Assembly (NCBI GenBank): GCA_914767715.1 | Contig: OU612065.1 | Span: 20,212,001 to 20,276,000 of the forward strand | Source of the DNA: Membranipora membranacea | Lineage: Eukaryota > Bryozoa > Gymnolaemata > Cheilostomatida > Membraniporidae | Length of the DNA stretch: 64,000 bases | Direction of reading: 5' to 3' | Shown here: one piece after another, positions 36,401-47,522 of the stretch | Numbering within the stretch: position 1 is the first letter of the stretch | Layout of the letters: each line of letters starts with the position of its first letter | Translations under genes and position numbers: made by a program | Notes under the pieces: generated by a model | The model's input: the letters and a program-made list of their open reading frames with translations, nothing else | Database searches by the model: none | Told to the model about the DNA's origin: nothing

Positions 36401-39400
36401 AACTCTTTGGGCGTAATCAGTCAGGACACCACTTTTTGTGGTCAAAACACTGCTGCCTTATATCCTTTCACTTTACACTTTTCTGTACAATTCTCTAGTA
36501 AGAGTGGTTGTTGATTGTTGATGAAAATGAGGCATATGAGATATAGGGACTAAACAGGGAGGTAGGACACAATCAAGTAGGATCCTCTGAAATAGCCTAA
36601 ACAAAATATATGGCCACTTTATCCAATGAACTAAACCTCCAGGAAGAACAACTGCAGTCACATGACCAATTGAGGTGTGTGCAGTTGGTTCAGAGTTGTC
36701 CTCTCAAAAATACACTAAATTGGAAACTTAACTCCATGATAGCCCAAGTTCTTTTGTAGCAATTAGGGGTGTGGGTTCCACTGAATACACTGACTCACTA
36801 GAAAATAACCGCAATTCTGTGAATACGCTTAGTGATGAGGCTTGATAGCCATGGTGTTGACACCAAATATTCTCATAACTGATGGTTTATTTCACTAAAC
36901 TGAGACATGGGACTATAGAGAAGATGCTCATTGACAGTTGAGGTGCCATCCTTTTCAGATATACAATGCTTAAACCTCAAAAATAATGAAGAGAAAAGTC
37001 ATTAAAATGTTAATTTTTCACTCTATAAATCCTGGAATCTCTATGCAGAACCCATAATTGATCAATCTAAAAACATGGAGCTATGGGCTATATTGCAAAG
37101 AACATACACCTTGCAGGTAAATACATTGAACATTCACATTTTGATTGTAAAATGATGAAAAACCCATTAAAATCAGCATATACAAGCAAGATATGCTGAG
37201 AAATGTGTCATCTGACTCTAAATCATTGAATGTTGGACAGGCAGTTGAAGGTATGAGTCCTGTTATCCCTCATAACCATGTTTCATCATAAACAATTACT
37301 CCTAATGATTGCAATTCCATTATTTACTGATCACTCTCTAATTTCAAGTGACCATTATTTATGCATGCACATCATTTTTCAATTTTTCGGAATTAGCCAA
37401 TCAGCAGCCAGCTTAACTATGAGTTGTTCTTCCTGGAGGTTTAGTTCATTGCTTTATCTGTGTTAAGAAATTCACATAACGTCAAACTCATATAACACAA
37501 CAATTAATGTCGTCATACATTGCAGAGAAAAAAATATCGTTCTCAAATTTGAAACTGATATGTCAATTACATTTCACCTTTATCACTGCTCTATGCGACT
37601 TTTTCATGTTAGGTGCTGACTACGAAATATCGGGTTATAATGGAATGGCAACCTGTGGTGCTGAACTAGGCAATGTGTGTAACCCAGATCAGCAAAGTCA
37701 GACTGAGGCTGAGTGGACTTTCACAACAGGCACATGTACCACAACAGTAACTACACCCACACCTACACCCACACCTACACCCACACCCACACCCACACCC
37801 ACACCCACACCCACACCCACACCTACACCCACACCTACACCCACACCTACACCCACACCTACACCCACACCCACACCCACGTCCACGCCCACGCCCACGC
37901 CCACACCCACACCCACACCTTCACCCACACCCACACCCACGTCCATGCCCACGCCCACGCCCACGCCCACGCCCACGCCCACACCCACACCCACACCTAC
38001 ACCCACACCCACACCTTCACCCACACCAACACCCACACCTACACCCAAACCTACACCCACACCTACACCCACACCTACACCCACACCTACACCCACACCT
38101 ACACCCACACCTACACCCACACCCACACCTACACCCACACCTACACCCACACCTACACCCACACCTACACCCACACCCACACCTACACCTACACCTACAC
38201 CCACACCTACACCCACACCTACACCCACACCTACACCCACACCTATACCCACACCTACATCCACACCTACACCCACACCTACACCCGCACCTACACCCAC
38301 ACTTACACCTAAACCTACACCTACACCTAAACCTGCACCATCCTGCCATTGCCGGTCTGCAAAGAAACAGTGTAGGGTAACAACACAACAACGCCAATGT
38401 GGAAGAGGCAGCAGAAAAATAGAAACCTTGTGTAACGGTCAATGTCCTGCAGATAAGAATGGGTTGATGATAACATATGAAACTTGTCAGTTGCCGGTGA
38501 GTATATAATCTCTCTTTAAACGTGATTGTGAGCTGCAAATAATACAATGGTTAGAGTAGGATAGGCATGTACTTCGCCTGACCTGCGATCTTCTAGGTGT
38601 GAGGTCTTAGCTTTCCGTGGGTACTCACATGACACATACCATGTGTTGGACAATAGTATCAAAATTCCACAAACTATGAATAAGATCAATGTTTTTTTAC
38701 ACTCATAGATGTTATTGGAACAAAAAAATCATCCCTTTCTTTAAAGGCATGTCCTCCATCAACAACAATGAAACCTGTTAGCCCTAATCCAGATCCAGTA
38801 AATGGAGGTTACGGAGAGTGGAGTCCATATGGAGCTTGTTCAGTATCGTGTGGATCCGGGTCAAGGTCAAGATCAAGATTATGTAACAATCCAGCCCCCC
38901 AAAATGGTGGTTTGTCATGTGACCGACTTGGCCTAAGTGCACAAACTGAGATATGCTATCAGGGGGTAAGTAGATATATTTTTAACGCTCAAGCACTGGC
39001 TGGCGCTTTAACAGATGACACTCACTGCCCTGCGTGATTGCAAACTTACCAAACAGAATCTTTCGATAATAAAGTGATAGTTTAAATGCTGGTTACCAGT
39101 TCCCAATCACCGATGATCACAATCGGTTTGCTGAGAAGATTTATACAGTTATAGATATAATTATTTTTTCAAGCTCATAACAATTTGGAATGTAAACCTC
39201 AGGCATGACTAGTAGCTAGGTGATGATTGCATTACAATTTTAGTTTTTAGTTGCTGAACTTCTGTTACTGTATGAGCTTGAAATTATTCCTACATGTCAT
39301 GTTTTTTCCCGCACAGGTCTGCGTCACACCAACAACTCCAACTGCGCCTCGTCCAGTCACAATAACAAGGAATCCATATCGTCCACACACTAACAGGAGG

Positions 39401-39616
39401 CAGCCCAACAGAGTGAAGCCCAACCGAGGGCAACGCAACAGAGTGCAGCCCAACAGGGGTCGACTTAACAGAGCACGTAATAACCGCAATAGCAATAATC
39501 CAGGCAGAAATCGTAACAAAGGTACAAGAAGAAACAACGCCAATCAGAGGCGTCAAAATATACTACAAAGAAGCCGTGGACGCAATGGAAACACCAACCA
39601 TCGTCGGGGATATTGA
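33411..39616 (+). CDS. Secreted Cys-rich / (Thr-Pro)n / TSP1 / Arg-Asn-rich protein
   Basis: Seven exons join in phase to 585 residues: 33411-33444, 34140-34172, 34627-34791, 35399-35521, 37613-38496, 38747-38965, 39317-39616. The donor of exon 2 could alternatively lie three bases earlier. Residues 1 to about 20 form a signal peptide. Residues about 25-160 are an unrecognised Cys-containing region (motifs [16 protein letters not shown]). About 163-360 is a nearly pure Thr-Pro dipeptide tract with rare Ser, Lys and Ala changes. About 361-413 is Cys-rich ([20 protein letters not shown]). About 433-488 is a clear thrombospondin type-1 repeat ([19 protein letters not shown]) with WSPYGAC and CSVSCG. 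The last 97 residues are dominated by Arg, Asn and Gln with no acidic residue seen, ending RRGY. The Thr-Pro tract would be a rigid, O-glycosylatable stalk. TSP1 domains bind glycans and matrix. An extracellular-matrix or mucin-like role is inference. Confidence 0.85.
33639..33809. mobile_element. Nested-hairpin palindromic element in intron 1 of the TSP1 gene
   Basis: A first hairpin (33639-33689) has arms starting ATGGAACAAGTCGCGC around a TTAT loop. A second hairpin (33692-33791) has about 38-base arms including GATCAGTGTAAAATCCCA. A third copy of TGGAACAAGTCGCGC follows in direct orientation at 33795-33809. The GTGTAAAAT-CC core of hairpin two also forms the hairpins of the 860 bp tandem array at 52727, 53590 and 54447. 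Confidence 0.75.
36624..37451. mobile_element. 828 bp DNA transposon with 30 bp perfect inverted ends
   Basis: The first 30 bases (36624-36653, starting CAATGAACTAAACC) are the exact reverse complement of the last 30 (37422-37451). The heptamer CTTTATC directly flanks both sides (36617-36623 and 37452-37458), a perfect target-site duplication. The interior has no transposase ORF, so it is non-autonomous. It sits in intron 4 of the TSP1 gene. A 7 bp duplication is unusual: hAT makes 8 and Dada-type elements 6-7, so the superfamily is undecided. Confidence 0.85.
37742..38335 (+). repeat. Coding (ACACCC/ACACCT)n minisatellite
   Basis: Hexamer and dodecamer repeats of CCCACA and CCTACA encode the Thr-Pro tract. 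Local patches use CCCACG and TTCACC instead, marking older subunits. The reverse strand is open too and would encode Gly-Val repeats, which is a consequence of the repeat and not a gene. Confidence 0.95.
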
Positions 39617-41107
39617 ATATTCACGAGGAGCTTTCTGTCAGTTTTTTTATGGTGAAGTCAGAACCAGCACTCTAAAATTTTATCAAGCCATGGTATCAGG
39701 TATTATTCTCTAATTAATCTCCTAACAACAATGCTTCCTGTAACACATAACATATATTCTCTTAGCTATGACTTTACTCTACCGCAACATATTCATAGTA
39801 ACTTCATAATATATATCTGAGAATTTTTAAAAGTACACAGTTCTGATGCATAATGTTTTCAAGTGTGTATTGAATTGATGAACATGTACGAGGTTCTGAT
39901 CTGGTACTGCTTAGTCTGTATTTTACACCCCTTCCATCTTTTTGACAAGTCTCAGTATATTTGACTTTGAGAGCCATCAGAACTCTCACAATTTCACCCA
40001 TAATCACAATGCATAGATATTTATATGTTTATGATTTCACCATAAAGTATTAGTGCTTTGTACTTTTGTCAAAGCTGCAACAGACATGTTATATTTTATA
40101 AATACATTTTTTTGATTTAATTTGTATAAACCAAATTCTTTATGACTATAAAAAATTTAATGGTATGACTTATTATATTCCGTCATTCTCCTGTGGTTCA
40201 TTGCTCGTCAGGTAGTACTTTGTGACCTTTAGTTGACCTTGAGGAGAGTTTGCAGCATCATTGCTCACCATAGTCTTTTTTGTCATTTGATTAGGACCAA
40301 AGTTGAAAATTTTGAGAGTTGCAGACTGGCTGATGATTTTACATAATATGGTTCAGTGTCCTTAAGTTTAAACCATGGATATCATACACAACACACACAT
40401 ATCCAATCATATCATAGACATAAGTATCACACATATCCTATCAATGTAGTCGGAAGATTTCTATATACAAAAATTGAGAGTCGCCGAGAGAAGAGAAATC
40501 CTGATAATCATGTACCAAAATGTTGTAATTTCAACGGGTTTTCCGAGTCAAAAGGTTGGAAGCATAATTTTTACAAGTCTAAGTGCTCAGACGGCTGCAT
40601 TTCCAGTTCCTGGCATTAAATTATCAAACACTTGAAATTGAGTGTTTGATAAATTTATGCCGCAAACTCGCATAACTGTCGTCTGAACACTTCGAGGCAT
40701 GTAGCAAAAGAGTGTAGTTTGACAAGATATATCCAGGACATCCCAACCTTGCTTAAACAATGTCTTAGTAAGTTATTATTAAGAGTTGTCGTCTCAATGA
40801 AAAAGAGCACATAACTCTTAGTAAATCAACCAAACGGTGGGTTGTTTGATTGTATTCAAAGAATGGTGAGAAATCCTAATAGAAACCAAGAGGTGACTAA
40901 GTAACGAGCAATGTATATTTTTTTTGTTTCACATGTCTTCACATTTCAAATTTTGATTGGAGCCTTGCTGAGGGTTTTTTTCTAATTTAACTTTGCAGGT
41001 ATGAAGATTATGAGAATGCAATAGTTGATAAATTGCCACTTTACTGATGCTTGAATGAGAGCCTAATTTAGCAGAGCAATTGGTACTTCTACTCTTTTGT
41101 CATTAAG
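39617..41107. other. Spacer between TSP1 gene and PhyH gene ends
   Basis: The two genes converge here. The interval must hold both 3' untranslated regions, though no canonical AATAAA was clear for either. It contains the palindromic family F element at 40576-40700. Nothing else was recognised. Confidence 0.5.
40576..40700. mobile_element. MITE family F, copy 1
   Basis: Foldback arms AAGTGCTCAGACGGC...GGCATTAAATTATCAAACACT and the inverse AGTGTTTGATAAATTTATGCC...CGTCTGAACACTT, given here in pieces, span about 52 bases each. The copy at 55597-55741 shares AGTCTAAG-GCTCAGACG ends and the GAGTGTTTGATAA core. Confidence 0.65.
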
Positions 41108-44100
41108 TTACTTCTTCTCAAGATATTCGACTTCACCAACTGTCTTATCGGTTGTGGCATTCATAAATTCCTTGTTCGGGAAATCATCTTCCACTTTGCA
41201 TTGGCTTATTGAAGAGTCGGGTACCTTAAAAAACACACACATGTCACATACAGTGATTGAGATATTTATATTCTGAGTTACAACGTAAATGTAAATATGG
41301 AAAATGGCTGTACTCAGTGAAGATGATGTTCGCATTTACAAGAGTGGCATTACAAGAAATTATGCACTGAATACTTTGGTTCCACCATTGTTTCTATTCT
41401 TCAACCACCGAAGTTTAGATACAGAATACTCCACCAATGGTACACAAACCAAATTTGACCAACCAACTCCTTTGACACCAATTGCCTGGTGTTTATCTGA
41501 TTTCACCATCTCACCATCTCCAAAAAGGATGGGTCGATGGATGTAATCAGCAAGCCTTCTATTCATTTATTTAGAACGGTGTAAAAAAATTACGGTTGAC
41601 GTAGATTACATGGTCAACTTCTCGGGCCCCTGGTGTTGTTTAACTTTTCTTACATACCATATTGATAGGTGTATATCCCGGACAGTGGTGAGGGATGGGT
41701 GACTCATTGGTTTTAGTATTGTATGAGTAGAGCATCGCCCATCTTCTTCTTTCGCTGTGGTTGGCGTTACTCTTGTGAAGTATATTACAGTGGAATATCA
41801 AGGCATCACCTTTAGAATATGAAAAAAGAAATGTTTTAGCGTCGAATCTTTCTATGTATGTATATGTGATGAGGGTTTCTAAAATGATTATTTGTTCCCA
41901 ACATTTTTTGCCGATTCTGGAAAAAGCTTTAACAGGCTTATGTTTCAAAACCAAAAATTTATCACTTACTGATTTTGGTTAGATTAAGCTCACCTTTATT
42001 TAGCTCAACAGGTATGACAGGAAATCTCTGTTTTAGTAGCTCCACTCTATCCAGGTCAGCTCCCTGCTGACTTCCAACCATAACATGATCAACCCTGCCA
42101 CATCTGTGGGTGCCGGGCATGATCTACAACAGTAAGAGAGAGCTAGTAAACCGAGTCAGTTTCAAACCTCTCGACAATTGACCCACCAACCGCGTATGTA
42201 CTAAACTAACACATATAATAAAAATGTTGTAAGATCAGTGTGCTCAGAGAGAGAGTGAGATTTTAACTTAATCTACTAGACAAAAGTTGATTTTTTTTCT
42301 CACAAGTAGCCAGCACACACCTCTAAGCATCCATTTCCAGTATCACAAGGATCCATCGCGATGAAAACTGTACACATATCCGGAGTCATGTTGCCACTTT
42401 GATACCAGTAACCATAGTCCTGGTGCCACTGAAAAGCACCTCCTGTTCTAGGCTCCTTCTGTATTAGCTTACTGCTGTACAGGAAAATCTCATCACCAAA
42501 TATCTGTTGAAAATATATTTATAGAGAAAGTTAGGTTTGATGGATCTGTGACCTAAAATTAGGAGTTGTCTACCCTCTATACATAACACAATAATTCCAG
42601 ACCTAAATGAGTTTAAATGAGTTCAAATCCAGAAACTGATGAATTTCCAAAACTGAATTACCAAGTCCCTTTGTTGAGGGAATATCATCTTGCTTTGGTT
42701 ATGACCATGACAATCTAGACAAAGTTGTCTTGTAATCACTCAAACCAATTGTTTTGTGGATATGAAATGACCGAAACCATATCTTTCGTCAATGGTTGCA
42801 GGATATTCACAACTGTGTTTGGTATACTTAGGAAACCAAACTTATGGATGACATATCTTGGCGATATTGGAAGTGCATACACTGACATATGAAAACGGCT
42901 TTGCAATTAGGTCAGACCTTTTCAAGGGTCTTGACTAGCTTCTCGCTCCTCGGTATTAGCCCACTAACATCTTTTCCAGGAGTATTCCAGATGACCAGCC
43001 TGCTCTTAGTTACCCCAGTACCATCATCGATCTATAATTGATGTTAATTCAATGACATGAGGGCCATGAGGATTTACTTACATTGCTTTACCAAGTACAT
43101 TAATATGTGCTGGCTATCAGTAGCAGTTATAACCAAAGTTACTCTAATCATTTCTGCTGCCAGCAGAGTGTAAGTAAATAAGGAAATGGTATCTACAAAC
43201 CTCGATGCTTGCCCATCTAGTCAGTATTATAAGATTTTGCTTGATCCTAACCATTAACGTGAGGAGCAACACCAATTTTGGCATTGTAAGGTCATTCTGT
43301 TAGGTAAGTACAAGTAAGTAAGGGGAAAGTCCAAGCCTCCAAAGCCTTTAAGGTATATTGATATCCCAACAGAGCTCTTTCTTAAGCTGATTCTGACATG
43401 GATTATTCATTTCTAGTGCTTTAGGCCTGTACTGCTTTCTAGGGGAAATGCCTCCTGCCGCCCCTAGATTTATATTGGCCTGGGATGCAAAGGCGTTCAC
43501 AGCAAGTTAGGTCAAAGTAACTGTGCAAAGAAAAACTCTACAAAATGTGATAGACTGTTGATTCAGGTTATGTTCGAAAAATGAAGTGGATTATTAATCT
43601 ACCTCATAGGTAGCCTTGCTGATGCTTTCACATTTCAAATTATCCCACAACATCTGCATCTCATCATCAGGAATCAGGTTTCTGCAAAAAAGTGATAAGG
43701 GATGGCGGCGGCGGACGGCGGCTCACTTAAGACAGAGGGCAGAGGACAGAGCACATGGCTGTAGGGCGTGAGATTGATACGTGCCAGGATACTATCTTGA
43801 TTCAACAGAATAGGATACTCAGTTTTTATGGATCGTTATGAGAATAGATGTCGATCAGTCTCATTTCAAAAGGTATTTTTACAAAGAAAATCAAATCAGT
43901 GTTGGCGTCCACACCGGACTTCGTTTGAGTCTTTTAACGCTATCAAATAATTTTTTCTATCAATCACTTCATGAACAAGAGCCTTCGAATATTGGCGTAC
44001 ACATTTAACAAGGGTTAGTGCCTAGTACAATTGTAATTCGGCTGAACCTGGTCACAATGTGGTATAGCCTCAGCTGTTCAATGATGATCATAGCTGTCCC

Positions 44101-44622
44101 TAGAATCAACACAAGAAATACCTTATAATGAATGCTCCATCATCCTTCCATGCATGTATGATATTTGGTGGTATTTCTAACTGCTGACCTTGTGTAAACT
44201 GAATAGCTGTCAATGGAAAACAACATCGTTGCACCAAATTTCTTTTACTACAAAAGTTTGAGATTCTGCTATGTTTTAGATTCATACAACAAATTCCAAT
44301 ACGTTTCATTCATCATAACGCTACCAGCGCATGGATACCTGTGAGGTAACTTCTTGACTTAACAATCCACCACATCAACTCTGCTGATCGAAATATTTGT
44401 CCCTATGTGAAAACTGAAAATCCAAAAGGTTTGGTAATACCAATGTGCTTGATCAGTGGAAATATTGATTTGTGTTTGCAGATCCTCTACCTGATTATCT
44501 ATCTAGATACAAGGAACAGAGAATCATAGTGAATTTAGTAATTATGATATCATGCCAATTCTGGGCTGAAGATGATATAGCTGGTGGTATAACTAGTGAA
44601 AACACATACCTTGAAGTGTCAT
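41108..44622 (-). CDS. PhyH-family Fe(II)/2-oxoglutarate dioxygenase
   Basis: Phytanoyl-CoA dioxygenase family: Fe(II)- and 2-oxoglutarate-dependent hydroxylases. The substrate is unknown here. Eight exons join in phase to 290 residues: 44610-44622, 44122-44206, 43603-43681, 42918-43031, 42321-42503, 41994-42123, 41658-41809, 41108-41224. The first exon supplies only MTLQ plus one base. It joins a strong acceptor (TTTTCCATTGACAG) to give a typical family start, MTLQAIQFTQGQQLEIP, then DGAFIIRNLIP. The alternative start inside exon 2 at 44309 needs that acceptor to be ignored. Iron ligands are His124 and Asp126 in QWHQDYGYW and probably His213 in FHCNILHKSN. Arg222-224 (ERRRW) would bind 2-oxoglutarate. 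There is no C-terminal peroxisomal signal (it ends LEKK) and no clear mitochondrial presequence, so it is probably cytosolic and not the phytanate enzyme itself. Confidence 0.9.
43315..43500. repeat. Dispersed repeat family H, copy 1 (in PhyH intron 3)
   Basis: This shares AGTCCAAGCCTCCAA-GC-TTTAAGG, GCTGATTCTGACATGG, TTTAGGCC and TTCTAGGGGA...CCCCTAGA...GGCCTGG, in order, with 49590-49795. The TCTAGGGG / CCCCTAGA pair is inverted, so the right part can fold back. Confidence 0.6.
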
Positions 44623-45335
44623 GACTGTTAATGTACTAAGTATCTTGCTGCGGCAACCCGCTAGTTAAACCCTCTAATGCCTCACATTCACTTACATAAC
44701 ACTTACTAAAAATTCTGCAGACTCTAAAGCGGGCAGGAATGTAAACAATCTTGACAGTTTACTATCTGATATGTGTGATGAGATATCTTTACTTTGTGAT
44801 AAGGTCATATTCTATATTCTAATCAAAAGATAAAATCTATCACTGGTTATGTCATTTGAAAGTGGTAATATCTTGATATTGCAGTTGGAGACATCAAGGC
44901 ACACTGAACACTTTATCTTATTTCAGCATTGTATCGTTGTTTTTTTGTTGCGAATTATTCTGATTGCCTAGATCTCATACTTGCCATCTCTTCAAGAATC
45001 TTTTGAAGTTCTATGATTGCATGGTGTGTTTTTCCGCTCTTTCTTACAGAATATTTTCTTGATGAAATAGGAAGAGGATAACAGCTCATATGTATTGCAA
45101 AACAGCTTGTAGGTAGACATTCTTGACAAAATTGGGCCGATGACTAACTCTGTAGACAGTTTGGGAAGTCCTACTAAATATCCAGTAATTTATCTGTTGC
45201 CAAATACTTGTTAATGGCCACAACTGTGAGCGGCAAAAAACTGTTCTTGCTTACAGCTCCAAATTTCTACAACACCATGATATTTTTCACCAGGGACCAG
45301 CCATAGCTCATATGTGAGAGGTCTGTGTTTGATTC
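44623..45335. other. Spacer between PhyH start and retrotransposon
   Basis: No gene is visible. The PhyH promoter should lie just above 44622. Near 45300-45350, CATAGCTCATATGTGAGAGG and GTTTGATTCATGC faintly resemble tRNA A and B boxes, but the spacing is too short for a confident SINE call. Confidence 0.4.
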
Positions 45336-46869
45336 ATGCTCGGTGCAGCAACATCAGAAGATATAGTCCTCAAACAGCTCAGTGGACTTAACCCTAGGAA
45401 AGGCCCCGGACCAGATGGCCTTATTCCCAAAGTTTTAAAGCTATGCTCCAACCAGCTGGCGCCTATCATCACTAGACTGTTCAGCTCCTCTATCAACTCT
45501 AAAACTACACCTGCTTCATGGAAATCGGCTATAATAAAGCCTCTACCAAAAGTAAAAGACCCTGCTCAACTTAAACAATATCGACCAATAGCGCTAACTA
45601 GCTGTCTCTGCAAGATGATGGAGCGGCTTGTAAAACATTATATTATGGCTCATACTCCTATGGATAGATACCAGTTCGCATATCAAGCTAATCGGTCTAC
45701 ACAAGATGCCCTGCTCTGTCTAACTTCGACCGTCACCAGCTTTATTGACCAGAAGGCTTCACACTATGCTAGATGTCTCTTCTTAGACTTTTCATCGGCC
45801 TTTAATACTATACATGTTCCTGATCTTATCTCGCAGCTTACTCATCTTGACTCCAATGTCACTGAGTGGGTCTACAGCTTCTTATCTAACAGAGTGCAAA
45901 GAACTGTTGTTGATGGTAAAACTTCAAATGCTATTATAACGAACACTGGCACCCCCCAGGGCTGCTGTCTGTCTCCCCTTTTGTTCTCCATATATACAAA
46001 CCGGATTACCTCAAACCTGAGTAATGTTACAATAATTAAGTACGCAGATGACACTTGCATCATAGGCTGCATAGCTAATCAATCAGATCTCAACTCCTAT
46101 TTTGATGAAATCCATAGAATTGCTAAACAATGTGCTGATTTAAATCTTTTATTAAACCCTACTAAGACCCAGGAAATGATGCTATCCACCCAATATGTTA
46201 AACCTTCTACCCCTACACTTGTTTTAAATGATACTGCTATTGCTTTTAGTGATAAAGTTAAATATCTTGGTGTATTAGTTGACGATAAGCTGCGTTTTAA
46301 TGATCATGTGCATGGTATAGTTTCAACCGCCTCTCAAAGGATGTATGTAGTCAGGAATTTTGTATTTTTAAGCTCTAAATCACTATCAAATATGCTTTTT
46401 AAAAGTTTTATTGTATCACGAATCTCCTATTGCTTACCCATTATTTTTAAAAGCTTGTATGCTGCTGACAAGCAACGCCTGTGTAAAATTTTCAAGGACG
46501 CTATTAAGTTAGGCATTGAACATCCCGATATTTATACCATGATGGACAATCAGACACGAACACTGGCCTTACGCTATATTCACGATGAGGATCATTTCAT
46601 CAATGATTTGTTGAGTAAATGTCCATCTGGCAGATACCGTACAGTAAAACATAGAAGCTCACTGGGGAGAGACTGTTTTTTGCGTCATATCACTCTTATT
46701 TTAAACGAAATACTTTTTTAGACAGAGATTTGATTTTTTATTCCAAGTGTCTTCGCTTTTTCTTGCTGATTCAAAGTGCCAGCAATTACACTGTATTTCG
46801 CGACTCATTTTTTTCTTTTAATAATGCTGTCAGTGATAGTAATAAAATCCATCCATCCATCCATCCATC
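45336..46869 (+). mobile_element. 5'-truncated non-LTR retrotransposon (CR1/L2/Rex1-like)
   Basis: An intact 461-residue reading frame (45336-46721) encodes a reverse transcriptase. The blocks RKGPGPDGLIP, YRPIALTSCLCKMMERL, FAYQANRSTQDAL, CLFLDFSSAFNTI, GTPQGCCLSPLLFSIY, KYADDTCIIG and KYLGVLVDDKL are present and in order, with the catalytic Asp pair in YADD and the upstream Asp in LDFSSAF. The endonuclease domain is missing, so the copy is truncated at the 5' end, normal for target-primed insertion. The 3' end is AATAAAAT followed by (CCAT)n, finishing at about 46869, a short-tandem-repeat tail as in L2 and Rex1-type elements. With no stop or frameshift in 461 codons, this is a young copy. 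No target duplication was identified. Confidence 0.9.
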
Positions 46870-47484
46870 TGGCCACTATTGCTGATGTGCTAGTAACAAG
46901 TTCTTGGGTCATACAAGGGAACTCTGCATCACCAGCCAATAAAAAGATCCATGTATGTTCTGATAGTATCTAGTCTCTACCCGTCACAAGACGGAATGGT
47001 GTAAAACATGTGAGTTTTTTAATGATATTTTTTTACCTTTGTAAGAGACAATAATGGCGGCTTCTTCAAAAGAAAAATTGCGTTATTGCAAAAGTGTATG
47101 TGACTGTGGGGAAACTTCACCAAGACGCTAGTTTGAAGGCAAGATTTTCAACTTTATTGATGATCTCTGTGCTGAGTGAAGAGGAAACATGTCCTCCTAG
47201 AGTACAGTCGTATAGATGTAATGTGTAGCTAAATCCTAACATTGAGGAATTTTCGTCAAATATTTATTGTGACATCAAAAAGTAAAACTCAAAAACTCTG
47301 AACAAAACTACATTATAATAATGAGAAGACAATTTTCAACTGATTTGTTTGTGCACTGTGAAGACCTGTCCTGAGTATAGATCCAATATGCCAACGTTGG
47401 AGTTGCTTTGTATATCGTTAAATTATCAGTTTGATAACAGTGAGATATGAATGAGGCTATTATTTTTTAATTGAATTGTTAGGC
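46870..47484. other. Spacer between retrotransposon and lectin 1
   Basis: About 600 bases of AT-rich DNA with no gene or repeat that I could recognise. Confidence 0.5.
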
Positions 47485-47490
47485 TTTATT
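47485..47490 (-). terminator. Polyadenylation signal of lectin 1
   Basis: AATAAA on the minus strand, in CAAATAAAGCC, begins about 33 bases after the lectin 1 stop codon. Confidence 0.6.
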
Positions 47491-47522
47491 TGAAAAAGAC
47501 TCTCTTTGTCAAACTAGTGTAA

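Noticed and set aside
37742-38335. Telomere-like repeat
   Set aside because: CCCACACCTACA units do not match animal TTAGGG-type telomeres, and the tract is in frame within a spliced gene.
37698-38547. Antisense and out-of-frame ORFs (Gly-Val, His-Thr and Cys-Arg-Gly repeats) over the Thr-Pro exon
   Set aside because: They are shadows of the coding repeat. The plus-strand frame is the one that joins neighbouring exons in phase and continues into Cys-rich and TSP1 sequence.
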